DNA from: Bordetella parapertussis
Lineage (GTDB): Bacteria > Pseudomonadota > Gammaproteobacteria > Burkholderiales > Burkholderiaceae_B
Direction of reading: 5' to 3'
Assembly (NCBI GenBank): GCA_945862495.1
Contig: CAMAYM010000118.1
Location: 1 to 7,544, forward strand
DNA: 7,544 bases
A program made the translations under genes and the position numbers. Under the pieces are notes generated by a model. The model was not told where the DNA came from and did not search any database. It was given only the letters and a program-made list of their open reading frames with translations. This document shows positions 1 through 6,462 of this stretch, in pieces; position 1 is the stretch's first letter; each line of letters starts with the position of its first letter.

Positions 1-1412
1 GGTGCCGCATCAATCAACTCAAATTCAGGGTGGCTCGCCAAGAACAACGCTGCCTGATCTTGATTTTCCTCTTTCAAAACACTGCACGTCGCATAAACCA
101 GTCGGCCACCTGGCGCGACACAGCGTGAAGCACTGGCCAAAATGCGTGCCTGAAGAGCGGTCAGTTCTTGAAGACTCTGTACAGACTGACGCCATTTCAA
201 GTCGGGGTTGCGCCGCAAGGTTCCAACGCCACTGCAGGGTGCATCAACTAAGACGCGTTGCGCTTTACCGGCGAGCCGCCGAACACGCGTGTCGTTTTCA
301 TGCTCAATTGCGACCGGTACGATATTGGACAACCCGCTTCGAGCAAAGCGTGGCTTAGCTTTTGCCAGCCGTGTCGCCGACACATCAAACGCATAGAGCC
401 TACCCGTAGAGCGCATCAGGGCACCCAACAAAAGAGTTTTACCCCCTGCGCCCGCGCAAAAATCGATCACCATTTCGCCGCGCTTTGGTCCGACTAACAA
501 CGCGAGCAACTGACTACCCTCGTCCTGAACCTCAATCAAACCATGTTCGAACTGGTGCCACTTGTTCATGGCAGGCCGTCCTTTGAGACGGATTCCCCAA
601 GGTGAATACGGTGTCGCAACAGGGGCATGGCGCACGCCATTACCCTTTATTAAGTCGGCCAGCATGTCATCACGATCCGCTTTCATTGGGTTGACGCGGA
701 TATCCAACGGCGCTGCAGTGTTTAGCGCCGTCGTTAAGGATTCAAGTTCGGGCATATCCTTGATGCGATCAAACAACCAATCAGGTAAGCTTGTTCGTAC
801 CTGCAAAGATAAGGACTGCTCATCAATCTGGGCGATCCTATCCAACCAAGCTAGCTCACCAGAGTCCAAAACAGGGCGTACCTTATCAGCACCCATCGTG
901 GCAATAGCACCCTGAATCGCTAAACGACGTACCGCATTACCGACTCCGCTCTCACCGAGCTGACGATAGCGACGTAAGTGACGCAACACGTCATAGACGA
1001 CCTCAGCAACCTCTGCGCGATCCCGAATACCGAGTTTGGGGTGCGCTCTAAACCAATGCGAAACAATCGAGTCCGCGGCAAAGCGCCAGGTGAGTACTTC
1101 ATCAAGGACCTGGCGAATCTGATCCAGCCGGACCGTCATGACCGGTTGGCGAGGCTTTGGGACATAGGTTGAAACCACAGCTTGTTTTTCAGCGCCGTGT
1201 GGCAAGCCTTCGCCTTGACCGGCAAAGCCTCGATCACCCTGTGGGCGCGGCCCACGCGGCTGAGCATTCATCAGTCTTTCAGTCGCAGAACCCGGTCTGA
1301 CCGTGCCAGAGGACGCACTCAGCGCGGCAGCACGTGCCTCATCTTTTTTGTTGGTGCGCCCTGCACCCGTCGCGCCATGGGGCCGACGGCTTGGTTTGCT
1401 GGGATTGCTCAT
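1..1412 (-). CDS. RsmB/NOP-family SAM-dependent RNA (cytosine-5) methyltransferase, 3' end missing
   Basis: The frame is open from the ATG at 1412 to the left edge: 470 codons plus two bases, with no stop in the window. The protein should methylate cytosine C5 in RNA, most likely rRNA, using S-adenosylmethionine. Residues 1-90 are rich in Arg, Gly, Pro and Ala and look disordered. Residues 92-200 resemble the helical, NusB-like N-terminal part of RsmB proteins. The Rossmann methyltransferase core follows, with the SAM loop DFCAGAGGK (317-325), motif IV DAPCSG with Cys393, and motif VI YATCS with Cys443. In this family the motif VI Cys attacks the base and the motif IV Cys helps release the product. 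Both are present. The start overlaps the purN stop as ATGA (1409-1412), which supports this start; a weak AGG lies 9 nt upstream. The next in-frame Met codons are residues 48 and 92. Related betaproteobacteria, as I recall, carry a separate true RsmB near fmt, so this is probably a paralogue with an unproven target base. The family assignment is very secure; the exact substrate is not. Confidence 0.93.
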   Translation of the reverse strand, partial: MSNPSKPSRRPHGATGAGRTNKKDEARAAALSASSGTVRPGSATERLMNAQPRGPRPQGDRGFAGQGEGLPHGAEKQAVVSTYVPKPRQPVMTVRLDQIRQVLDEVLTWRFAADSIVSHWFRAHPKLGIRDRAEVAEVVYDVLRHLRRYRQLGESGVGNAVRRLAIQGAIATMGADKVRPVLDSGELAWLDRIAQIDEQSLSLQVRTSLPDWLFDRIKDMPELESLTTALNTAAPLDIRVNPMKADRDDMLADLIKGNGVRHAPVATPYSPWGIRLKGRPAMNKWHQFEHGLIEVQDEGSQLLALLVGPKRGEMVIDFCAGAGGKTLLLGALMRSTGRLYAFDVSATRLAKAKPRFARSGLSNIVPVAIEHENDTRVRRLAGKAQRVLVDAPCSGVGTLRRNPDLKWRQSVQSLQELTALQARILASASRCVAPGGRLVYATCSVLKEENQDQAALFLASHPEFELIDAA

Positions 1413-2074
1413 AAATATTGGCCTGGTGTAAAAAGTCGTGTGGTGATGCCGTCCACCTGAACGCGCTGATCGCTGGTCAGATGTACTCGGCCCTGAGCAA
1501 GCCAACCTGCGACTTGCGGATAAATAAGGTGTTCCACGCCCAGCACTCTGAGTGCGAGGGTCTCGGGGGTGTCGTCATGCAGGACTGGGACAACACCCTG
1601 CGCAATAATTGGACCGTGATCCAGCACAGGCGTTACGAAGTGTACGGTGCATCCATGAGATTGAACACCCGTAGCGATCGCTTGCGCATGGGTATGTAAT
1701 CCAGGAAAGGCTGGCAACAAGGAAGGGTGGATATTTACAAGCCTACCGGCATAGCGCTCAACAAACCCTGGGGTCAACACCCGCATAAAACCGGCCAGCA
1801 AGACGTAGTCTGGTTCAAACTGGTCTATGGACTCCGCAAGCGCGGCATCAAAAGACTCTCTGGAGCTAAAGGACGTGTGCGCTAAGCCTACGGTCTGGAT
1901 CCCCTGTTCAGCGGCCCACGTCAATCCAGGGGTCTGCGCGCGACTCGCAATCACGGCAGCCACCTCTGCAGCGCATGCGCCAGTCTGGCACGCCTGTACG
2001 ATTGCCTGCATGTTTGAGCCCTGACCTGAGATCAAAATCACAAAGCGAGGACGTATATTTTTGGGGTCGAACAT
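1409..2074 (-). CDS. purN: Phosphoribosylglycinamide formyltransferase (GART), PurN
   Basis: PurN transfers a formyl group from 10-formyltetrahydrofolate to glycinamide ribonucleotide, the third step of cytosolic de novo purine synthesis. From the ATG at 2074 the product is 221 residues, against 212 in E. coli. The phosphate-binding loop ISGQGSN spans residues 15-21. The catalytic triad is visible as Asn114 and His116 in NIHPSLLP and Asp152 in LDHGP. These correspond to E. coli Asn106, His108 and Asp144 with a constant offset of 8. The folate-pocket segment FPGLHTH (123-129) is also present. A GTG at 2116 in the same frame would add 14 residues, but they match nothing in the family and would leave only 2 bp before the ribF start, so I prefer 2074. 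A minimal GGA lies 5 nt upstream of that ATG. The stop overlaps the start of the downstream RNA methyltransferase gene, so the two form an operon divergent from ribF. Confidence 0.97.
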   Translation of the reverse strand: MFDPKNIRPRFVILISGQGSNMQAIVQACQTGACAAEVAAVIASRAQTPGLTWAAEQGIQTVGLAHTSFSSRESFDAALAESIDQFEPDYVLLAGFMRVLTPGFVERYAGRLVNIHPSLLPAFPGLHTHAQAIATGVQSHGCTVHFVTPVLDHGPIIAQGVVPVLHDDTPETLALRVLGVEHLIYPQVAGWLAQGRVHLTSDQRVQVDGITTRLFTPGQYL

Positions 2075-2082
2075 GGTATTCC

Positions 2083-2109
2083 ATGATAAGGCTAGCCTGA
2101 AATTGTAAA
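2083..2109 (-). promoter_or_regulatory. Candidate sigma-70-type promoter for purN operon
   Basis: Read on the minus strand, TTTACA (2109-2104) is one mismatch from TTGACA. TATCAT (2088-2083) is one mismatch from TATAAT. The spacer is 15 bp, shorter than the usual 16-18, which weakens the call. Transcription would begin near 2076, giving a leader of only a few nucleotides before the purN ATG at 2074, so the message would be nearly leaderless. Confidence 0.35.
2089..2098. repeat. Perfect 10-bp palindrome AGGCTAGCCT, possible operator
   Basis: The sequence equals its own reverse complement over 10 bp. It sits in the spacer of the candidate purN promoter and about 20 bp from the ribF start, a position where a bound dimer could affect both directions. 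The symmetry does not extend to the flanking bases (2088 and 2099 do not pair). It does not resemble the enterobacterial PurR operator. By chance, a 10-bp palindrome is expected in roughly 3% of 44-bp stretches, so function is only suggested. Confidence 0.3.
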
Positions 2110-2118
2110 CTGTCACTC

Positions 2119-3084
2119 GTGAAAACCATTCTCAGCATTTTTCGCCAAGCCCCCGCGCCCGAATTGCGCCTACCCTGTGCCTTGTCAATTGGTAACTTTG
2201 ACGGGGTCCATCGTGGGCATCAGGCCATGATTGCGCTAGTCTGTGAGGCGGCAGAGCGACTCGCACTCTCTCCAACTGTCTTGACCTTTGCGCCGCACCC
2301 ACGTCAGTATTTTGCGCATATCAATCACCGACCAGAGTTATCGCCGCCTCAAATTACAGGACTCAGAGACAAACTCACTGCGCTTGCCCATGCAGGCGTC
2401 ACCCGCGTGGTGCTCGCCCGATTTAATCGCGCCATGGCAGAAATGTCTGCCTCAGACTTTGTCACAAAGTGGTTGGCTGTTGAGCTCAATGTCCGGTGGT
2501 TGTTGGTGGGCGAGGATTTTCGCTTTGGTCGCCAGCGAACGGGGGACGTCAAACTGCTTAAAGAACTTGGACAAGGTTGCGGCATTGAGGTGCATACCCT
2601 GAGTGACATTACCGACGAACAAGGACACCGTATTTCAAGCTCTGAGGTCCGCGGAGCCCTCGCTGCGGGGGATGTGCGTCGTGCCGCCAGCCTATTGGGT
2701 CGCCCTTTTGGTATGACGGGTCACATTGTTCATGGCAAAAAACTTGGTCGCACACTGAATATGCCAACCATGAACATGCACGTCACGCCACGTTGCGCCG
2801 CACGTTCTGGTATTTACGTCGTTCGCGCACACGGCCTCGGCCCAACAGCGCTGCCAGGAGTCGCCAGCCTTGGCGTTCGCCCAACCGTCGAAGATGATGG
2901 AAGAATTTTGCTAGAGACCCACTTATTTGATCTGAATGTAGACGCATACGGTAAACTCGTGCGCGTCGAACTCCTGCAGCATTTGCGGGATGAAGAGAAG
3001 TTTCCCGATCTGCCAACCTTGACTGCCGCCATGCATGCCGATGCACAGCATGCGCGCGCTTACTTTGCGCTCCATGGACTATAA
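2119..3084 (+). CDS. ribF: Bifunctional riboflavin kinase / FAD synthetase RibF
   Basis: RibF phosphorylates riboflavin to FMN and then adenylates FMN to FAD in the cytosol. The product is 321 residues, within the family's usual 305-330. The N-terminal FAD synthetase domain (about 1-185) carries SIGNFDGVHRGH with the nucleotidyltransferase HxGH at 31-34, and the conserved ISSSEVR at 172-178. The C-terminal riboflavin kinase domain (about 190-321) carries GKKLGRTL, the PTMN nucleotide-binding motif at 216-219, and the catalytic Glu266 in LETHLFD. The start is a GTG at 2119. It gives the expected short lead of about 20 residues before the first strand, and no ATG in this frame lies between it and the HxGH motif. 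No good ribosome binding site precedes it, so initiation may be leaderless or weak. The stop lies inside the beginning of ileS (11-nt overlap), and ribF heads the ribF-ileS-lspA-coaBC operon. ribF-ileS-lspA linkage is widespread in Gram-negative bacteria. Confidence 0.97.
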   Translation: MKTILSIFRQAPAPELRLPCALSIGNFDGVHRGHQAMIALVCEAAERLALSPTVLTFAPHPRQYFAHINHRPELSPPQITGLRDKLTALAHAGVTRVVLARFNRAMAEMSASDFVTKWLAVELNVRWLLVGEDFRFGRQRTGDVKLLKELGQGCGIEVHTLSDITDEQGHRISSSEVRGALAAGDVRRAASLLGRPFGMTGHIVHGKKLGRTLNMPTMNMHVTPRCAARSGIYVVRAHGLGPTALPGVASLGVRPTVEDDGRILLETHLFDLNVDAYGKLVRVELLQHLRDEEKFPDLPTLTAAMHADAQHARAYFALHGL

Positions 3085-5920
3085 AAACACACTCAATCTG
3101 CCCGATACCCCCTTCCCGATGCGTGGAGACCTTCCGCGTCGTGAACCCGCGTGGGTTGCACAATGGCAAGAAAAAAAAGTTTATCAAGCGATTCGAGACG
3201 CAAGTCGTGGTCGCCCAACCTTTCTATTGCATGACGGCCCTCCCTATGCGAATGGCGACATTCACATCGGCCACGCAGTCAATAAAATCCTAAAAGACAT
3301 TATCGTCAAAAGCCGCAACATGGCAGGTTTTGATGCAGCGTATGTCCCAGGTTGGGATTGTCATGGCATGCCTATCGAAATTCAGATCGAAAAGAAGTTC
3401 GGCAAACACTTGCCAGTTGCAGAGGTTCAAGCAAAAGCAAGGGCTTACGCACTTGAGCAAATTGAGCGCCAGAAAAAAGACTTTGAGCGCTTGGGTGTAC
3501 TGGGTGACTGGAATCGCCCTTATCTGACCATGAACTTTAGTAATGAGGCCAATGAGATTCGCGCGCTTGGGCGTATTTTGGAAAAAGGCTATGTTTTCCG
3601 TGGCCTCAAGCCTGTGAACTGGTGTTTTGATTGCGGCTCGGCGTTGGCTGAAGCCGAGGTCGAGTACGCGGATCGAAAGGATCCAGCTGTTCATATCGCG
3701 TTTCCTTTTGCAGACCGTCCTGCGCTTGCAAAAGCGTTTGGGCTGTCCACAGTCGAGGCCGGCGCGATTGTCATTTGGACAACCACGCCTTGGACTATTC
3801 CCTCTAACCAAGCGCTCAATATTCATCCAGAATTTAAATACGCATTGGTTCGCGTCTCTCCTGCTCCTGCCACGGGATCATTGCTCATTTTGGCTGCTGA
3901 CCGTGTGGAGGCTTGTCTCAAGGAGTGGGGGCTCGAAGGTGAGATCATCGCGCAATGTGTAGGCCTCGCACTTGACAAGATTACATTCAATCATCCTTTA
4001 GCAGACGTGGACCCAGGCTACCGACGCGTCGCGCCGATTTATCTCGGCGACTATGTCACACTTGATACTGGAACGGGCGTTGTGCACTCGGCTCCCGCTT
4101 ATGGTGTAGAGGATTTTCAATCTTGCAAAGCCAATGGTATGCAAGATGCCGATATCATCAATCCGGTGATGGGTGACGGAAAGTTTGTTCCTTCCCTACC
4201 GATTTTTGGTGGGCTGAACATTTGGGCCGCCAACCCAAAGATTGTTGAAACCTTAAGTGCCGCGGGCACACTCCTTAAGACAGAATCACATTCACATAGC
4301 TACATGCATTGCTGGCGTCATAAGACGCCCATTATTTATCGCGCGACAAGCCAATGGTTTGCGGGGATGGATGTTCAGCCCGTCGACGGCGAGGCGTCCT
4401 TGCGCAAAAGTGCTTTAGCAGCAATCGATGCCACAGCGTTTTACCCGGCTTGGGGACGCGCACGTTTGCATGCAATGATCGCAAACCGTCCTGACTGGAC
4501 ATTGTCACGTCAACGCCAATGGGGTGTGCCCATGGCGTTCTTTATTCATAAAGAAACAGGTGCACTTCATCCAAACACACCTGCACTTCTAGAAGAAGTC
4601 GCTAAACGTGTTGAGAAAAGTGGCATTGAAGCTTGGCAGGCAATTGAACCTGCTGATCTGCTGGGTGATGATGCGATAAATTACGAAAAGAATCGCGACA
4701 CACTCGACGTTTGGTTTGACTCAGGCACGACGCACGCTACAGTCTTGGGCGGTCCAGACAATAAGCATCATGGTTCGCACGGTGAACTCACATGGCCGGC
4801 TGATATGTATCTCGAAGGGTCAGATCAACATCGCGGCTGGTTTCACTCCTCGCTGCTGACGGGTTGCATGCTCTCTGGACGCGCACCTTACAAGAGTCTG
4901 TTGACACACGGCTTTGTGGTAGATGGTCAGGGCCGCAAAATGAGTAAGTCAGTGGGCAACGTGATTGCGCCACAAAAAGTGTCTGATAGCTTGGGCGCAG
5001 AAATATTGCGTTTATGGGTTGCGAGTACGGACTACTCTGGTGAGTTAACCATCTCTGACGAGATCCTCAAGCGCGTGGTCGAAAGTTATCGCCGCATACG
5101 TAATACGTTACGTTTCTTGCTGGCCAACCTCGCCGACTTTGACGCCTCTGCCGATATCGTCGCTGCGGCGGACATGCTAGAAATCGATCAATATGCACTC
5201 TCGATGACAGCTCAAATGCAAGCAGAGGTTCTATCGCATTTTGAGAAATACGACTTCCATCCAGCCATGTCTCGTTTGCAGCATTTCTGCTCCGAAGATC
5301 TTGGTGCGTTTTATCTTGATGTACTAAAAGATCGGCTCTACACCTCAGCACCACGCAGTCTTGCACGCCGCTCGGCTCAAACAGCGCTATTACACATCAC
5401 GCAAACCTTACTCAAGCTGATGGCGCCGGTTCTGTCGTTTACGGCCGAAGAAGCTTGGGGCATCTTGCTCAGCTCAACACTGAAGTCTTCTTCTGACATT
5501 GGTCGCCTGACCATTTTCACTGAATGCTTCCACACCATGCCTGCAGTCTCTGGCGCGCAAGCGCTTGAACAACGCTGGACGCGCTTGCGAGAAATTAGAG
5601 GCCTTGTCATGCGTAAGCTTGAAGACCTCCGGAGTACGGGTAGTATTGGCTCTTCTTTGCAAGGTGAGGTGGATCTGACAGCGAGTGGTCAAGATCTCGC
5701 CTTATTACAAAGCGTTGCAGATCAACTACCCTTTATCTTTATCGTTTCTCGCGTTGGTGTTCATGCTGGCACCGGCGAACTCGACATCCTTATTGCACCG
5801 TCTACTCACCAAAAGTGTGAACGGTGTTGGCATTGGCGTGATGATATTGGCCAGGATCCTGTCCATCCGCATATTTGTGGTCGTTGTGTAGATAGTTTGA
5901 ATGAAGCTGGAGCTGGCTAA
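3074..5920 (+). CDS. ileS: Isoleucyl-tRNA synthetase IleS
   Basis: IleS charges tRNA-Ile with isoleucine and hydrolyses mischarged valine. From the ATG at 3074 the protein has 948 residues, close to E. coli (938). The class I catalytic domain shows HIGH at 64-67, the WFDSG segment at 547-551 and KMSKS at 622-626. The CP1 editing domain shows WTTTPW starting at Trp235, and GTGVVHSAPAYGVEDF with His338 and Asp347, corresponding to the E. coli editing pair His333/Asp342. The anticodon-binding helical region follows. The C-terminal zinc site has Cys915, Cys918, Cys935 and Cys938, so this is the bacterial type with a C-terminal zinc finger. An upstream in-frame ATG at 3035 would add 13 residues encoded entirely within ribF. 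I reject it because MDYKNTLNLPDTPFPMR is the normal family N-terminus and it places HIGH at the same number as in E. coli. There is no clear Shine-Dalgarno sequence, so translation probably depends on termination-reinitiation from ribF. I see no T-box-like leader. Confidence 0.98.
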   Translation: MDYKNTLNLPDTPFPMRGDLPRREPAWVAQWQEKKVYQAIRDASRGRPTFLLHDGPPYANGDIHIGHAVNKILKDIIVKSRNMAGFDAAYVPGWDCHGMPIEIQIEKKFGKHLPVAEVQAKARAYALEQIERQKKDFERLGVLGDWNRPYLTMNFSNEANEIRALGRILEKGYVFRGLKPVNWCFDCGSALAEAEVEYADRKDPAVHIAFPFADRPALAKAFGLSTVEAGAIVIWTTTPWTIPSNQALNIHPEFKYALVRVSPAPATGSLLILAADRVEACLKEWGLEGEIIAQCVGLALDKITFNHPLADVDPGYRRVAPIYLGDYVTLDTGTGVVHSAPAYGVEDFQSCKANGMQDADIINPVMGDGKFVPSLPIFGGLNIWAANPKIVETLSAAGTLLKTESHSHSYMHCWRHKTPIIYRATSQWFAGMDVQPVDGEASLRKSALAAIDATAFYPAWGRARLHAMIANRPDWTLSRQRQWGVPMAFFIHKETGALHPNTPALLEEVAKRVEKSGIEAWQAIEPADLLGDDAINYEKNRDTLDVWFDSGTTHATVLGGPDNKHHGSHGELTWPADMYLEGSDQHRGWFHSSLLTGCMLSGRAPYKSLLTHGFVVDGQGRKMSKSVGNVIAPQKVSDSLGAEILRLWVASTDYSGELTISDEILKRVVESYRRIRNTLRFLLANLADFDASADIVAAADMLEIDQYALSMTAQMQAEVLSHFEKYDFHPAMSRLQHFCSEDLGAFYLDVLKDRLYTSAPRSLARRSAQTALLHITQTLLKLMAPVLSFTAEEAWGILLSSTLKSSSDIGRLTIFTECFHTMPAVSGAQALEQRWTRLREIRGLVMRKLEDLRSTGSIGSSLQGEVDLTASGQDLALLQSVADQLPFIFIVSRVGVHAGTGELDILIAPSTHQKCERCWHWRDDIGQDPVHPHICGRCVDSLNEAGAG

Positions 5921-5922
5921 CA

Positions 5923-6462
5923 ATGGAAAGCGCCCAACAAGACAAGCCGGACGCTACAGCCATTGACATACCTTCCTATCGTGGAATGGGCAGATGGTTG
6001 TTCGTGGCGTTTTTCTTGATTGTGGTGGATCAACTCACCAAAATTGGTTTTGATCATGCGCTGCGCTATGGGGAGCGTATCAACATCTTGCCAATCTTTG
6101 ACTTTACCTTGCTTTACAACAAAGGCGCCGCGTTTAGTTTTCTAGCGGACCAGCCTGGATGGCAGCGTTGGTTCTTTACAATTTTAGGATGTGGAGCGAG
6201 TGCATTTATTCTTTGGATGATGCATACGCACCGCTCGCAGCATCGCTTTATGTTCGCGCTCACACTGATTCTTGGGGGTGCACTTGGTAATGTCATTGAT
6301 CGCATCGCGTATGGCCATGTCATAGACTTTTTGCTTTTTTACTGGCAAAACTGGTATTACCCTGCTTTCAACGTGGCCGATGCGGGCATTACAGTCGGTG
6401 CTATCCTTTTAATCATCGATGAAATTCTTCGCCTTCGGGGTCAGCATGCAAGATCTTCTTGA
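5923..6462 (+). CDS. lspA: Lipoprotein signal peptidase (signal peptidase II) LspA
   Basis: LspA is an inner-membrane aspartyl protease that cuts the signal peptide from diacylglyceryl-modified prolipoproteins, after Lgt and before Lnt. The 179-residue product has a polar N-terminal tail (1-22) and four predicted membrane segments, near 25-41, 82-100, 108-126 and 155-172. Family signatures are VVDQLTK (34-40), NKGAAFSF (66-73), GALGNVIDR (119-127), GHVIDF with Asp135, and FNVADA with Asp153. Asp135 and Asp153 match the catalytic dyad, spaced 18 residues apart against 19 in Pseudomonas aeruginosa. The ATG lies 2 nt after the ileS stop, with GGAG at 5909-5912 as a ribosome binding site at slightly long spacing. 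The 3' end overlaps coaBC by 17 nt. The tail before the first membrane helix is somewhat longer than in E. coli, but I see no better internal start. Confidence 0.97.
   Translation: MESAQQDKPDATAIDIPSYRGMGRWLFVAFFLIVVDQLTKIGFDHALRYGERINILPIFDFTLLYNKGAAFSFLADQPGWQRWFFTILGCGASAFILWMMHTHRSQHRFMFALTLILGGALGNVIDRIAYGHVIDFLLFYWQNWYYPAFNVADAGITVGAILLIIDEILRLRGQHARSS

Larger units (their letters stand above)
2075..2118. promoter_or_regulatory. Divergent intergenic control region between purN and ribF
   Basis: Only 44 bp separate the two start codons. A candidate minus-strand promoter for purN is described separately. For ribF the plus strand offers only a weak -10-like TAAACT (2106-2111) with no convincing -35. 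It would start RNA at about 2118, right at the GTG. An alternative -10-like TATATT lies inside purN at 2054-2059, also without a good -35, and would give a leader of about 50 nt. There is no clear Shine-Dalgarno sequence before ribF. I see no FMN riboswitch, and the space is too short for one. That the operon start signals lie in or near this gap follows from gene orientation; the exact sites are inference. Confidence 0.5.

Noticed and set aside
562..915. Plus-strand open frame of 117 codons
   Set aside because: It is antisense to the conserved methyltransferase gene, whose motifs are read intact on the minus strand. The plus-strand product shows no recognisable fold or motif.
2075..2116. A longer PurN starting at GTG 2116
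   Set aside because: The 14 extra residues have no family counterpart and would consume almost the whole divergent gap.
2000..2118. FMN riboswitch upstream of ribF
   Set aside because: The gap to purN is 44 bp and shows none of the conserved RFN-element structure; purN coding sequence occupies the rest.
1908..2138. Minus-strand open frame overlapping purN and the ribF start
   Set aside because: It is out of frame with purN, has no family features and would cover the only space available for start signals.
3035..3073. A 13-residue N-terminal extension of IleS from an upstream in-frame ATG
   Set aside because: It lies wholly inside ribF. The family N-terminus begins at the ATG at 3074, and HIGH then falls at residues 64-67 as in E. 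coli.
3290..3826. Minus-strand open frame of 178 codons inside ileS
   Set aside because: It lies opposite the catalytic and editing domains of IleS. Its translation has no recognisable motif, and the length is expected by chance opposite a long gene.
5893..5950. Terminator or separate promoter between ileS and lspA
   Set aside because: The genes are 2 nt apart, and I see no GC-rich hairpin followed by a T run.
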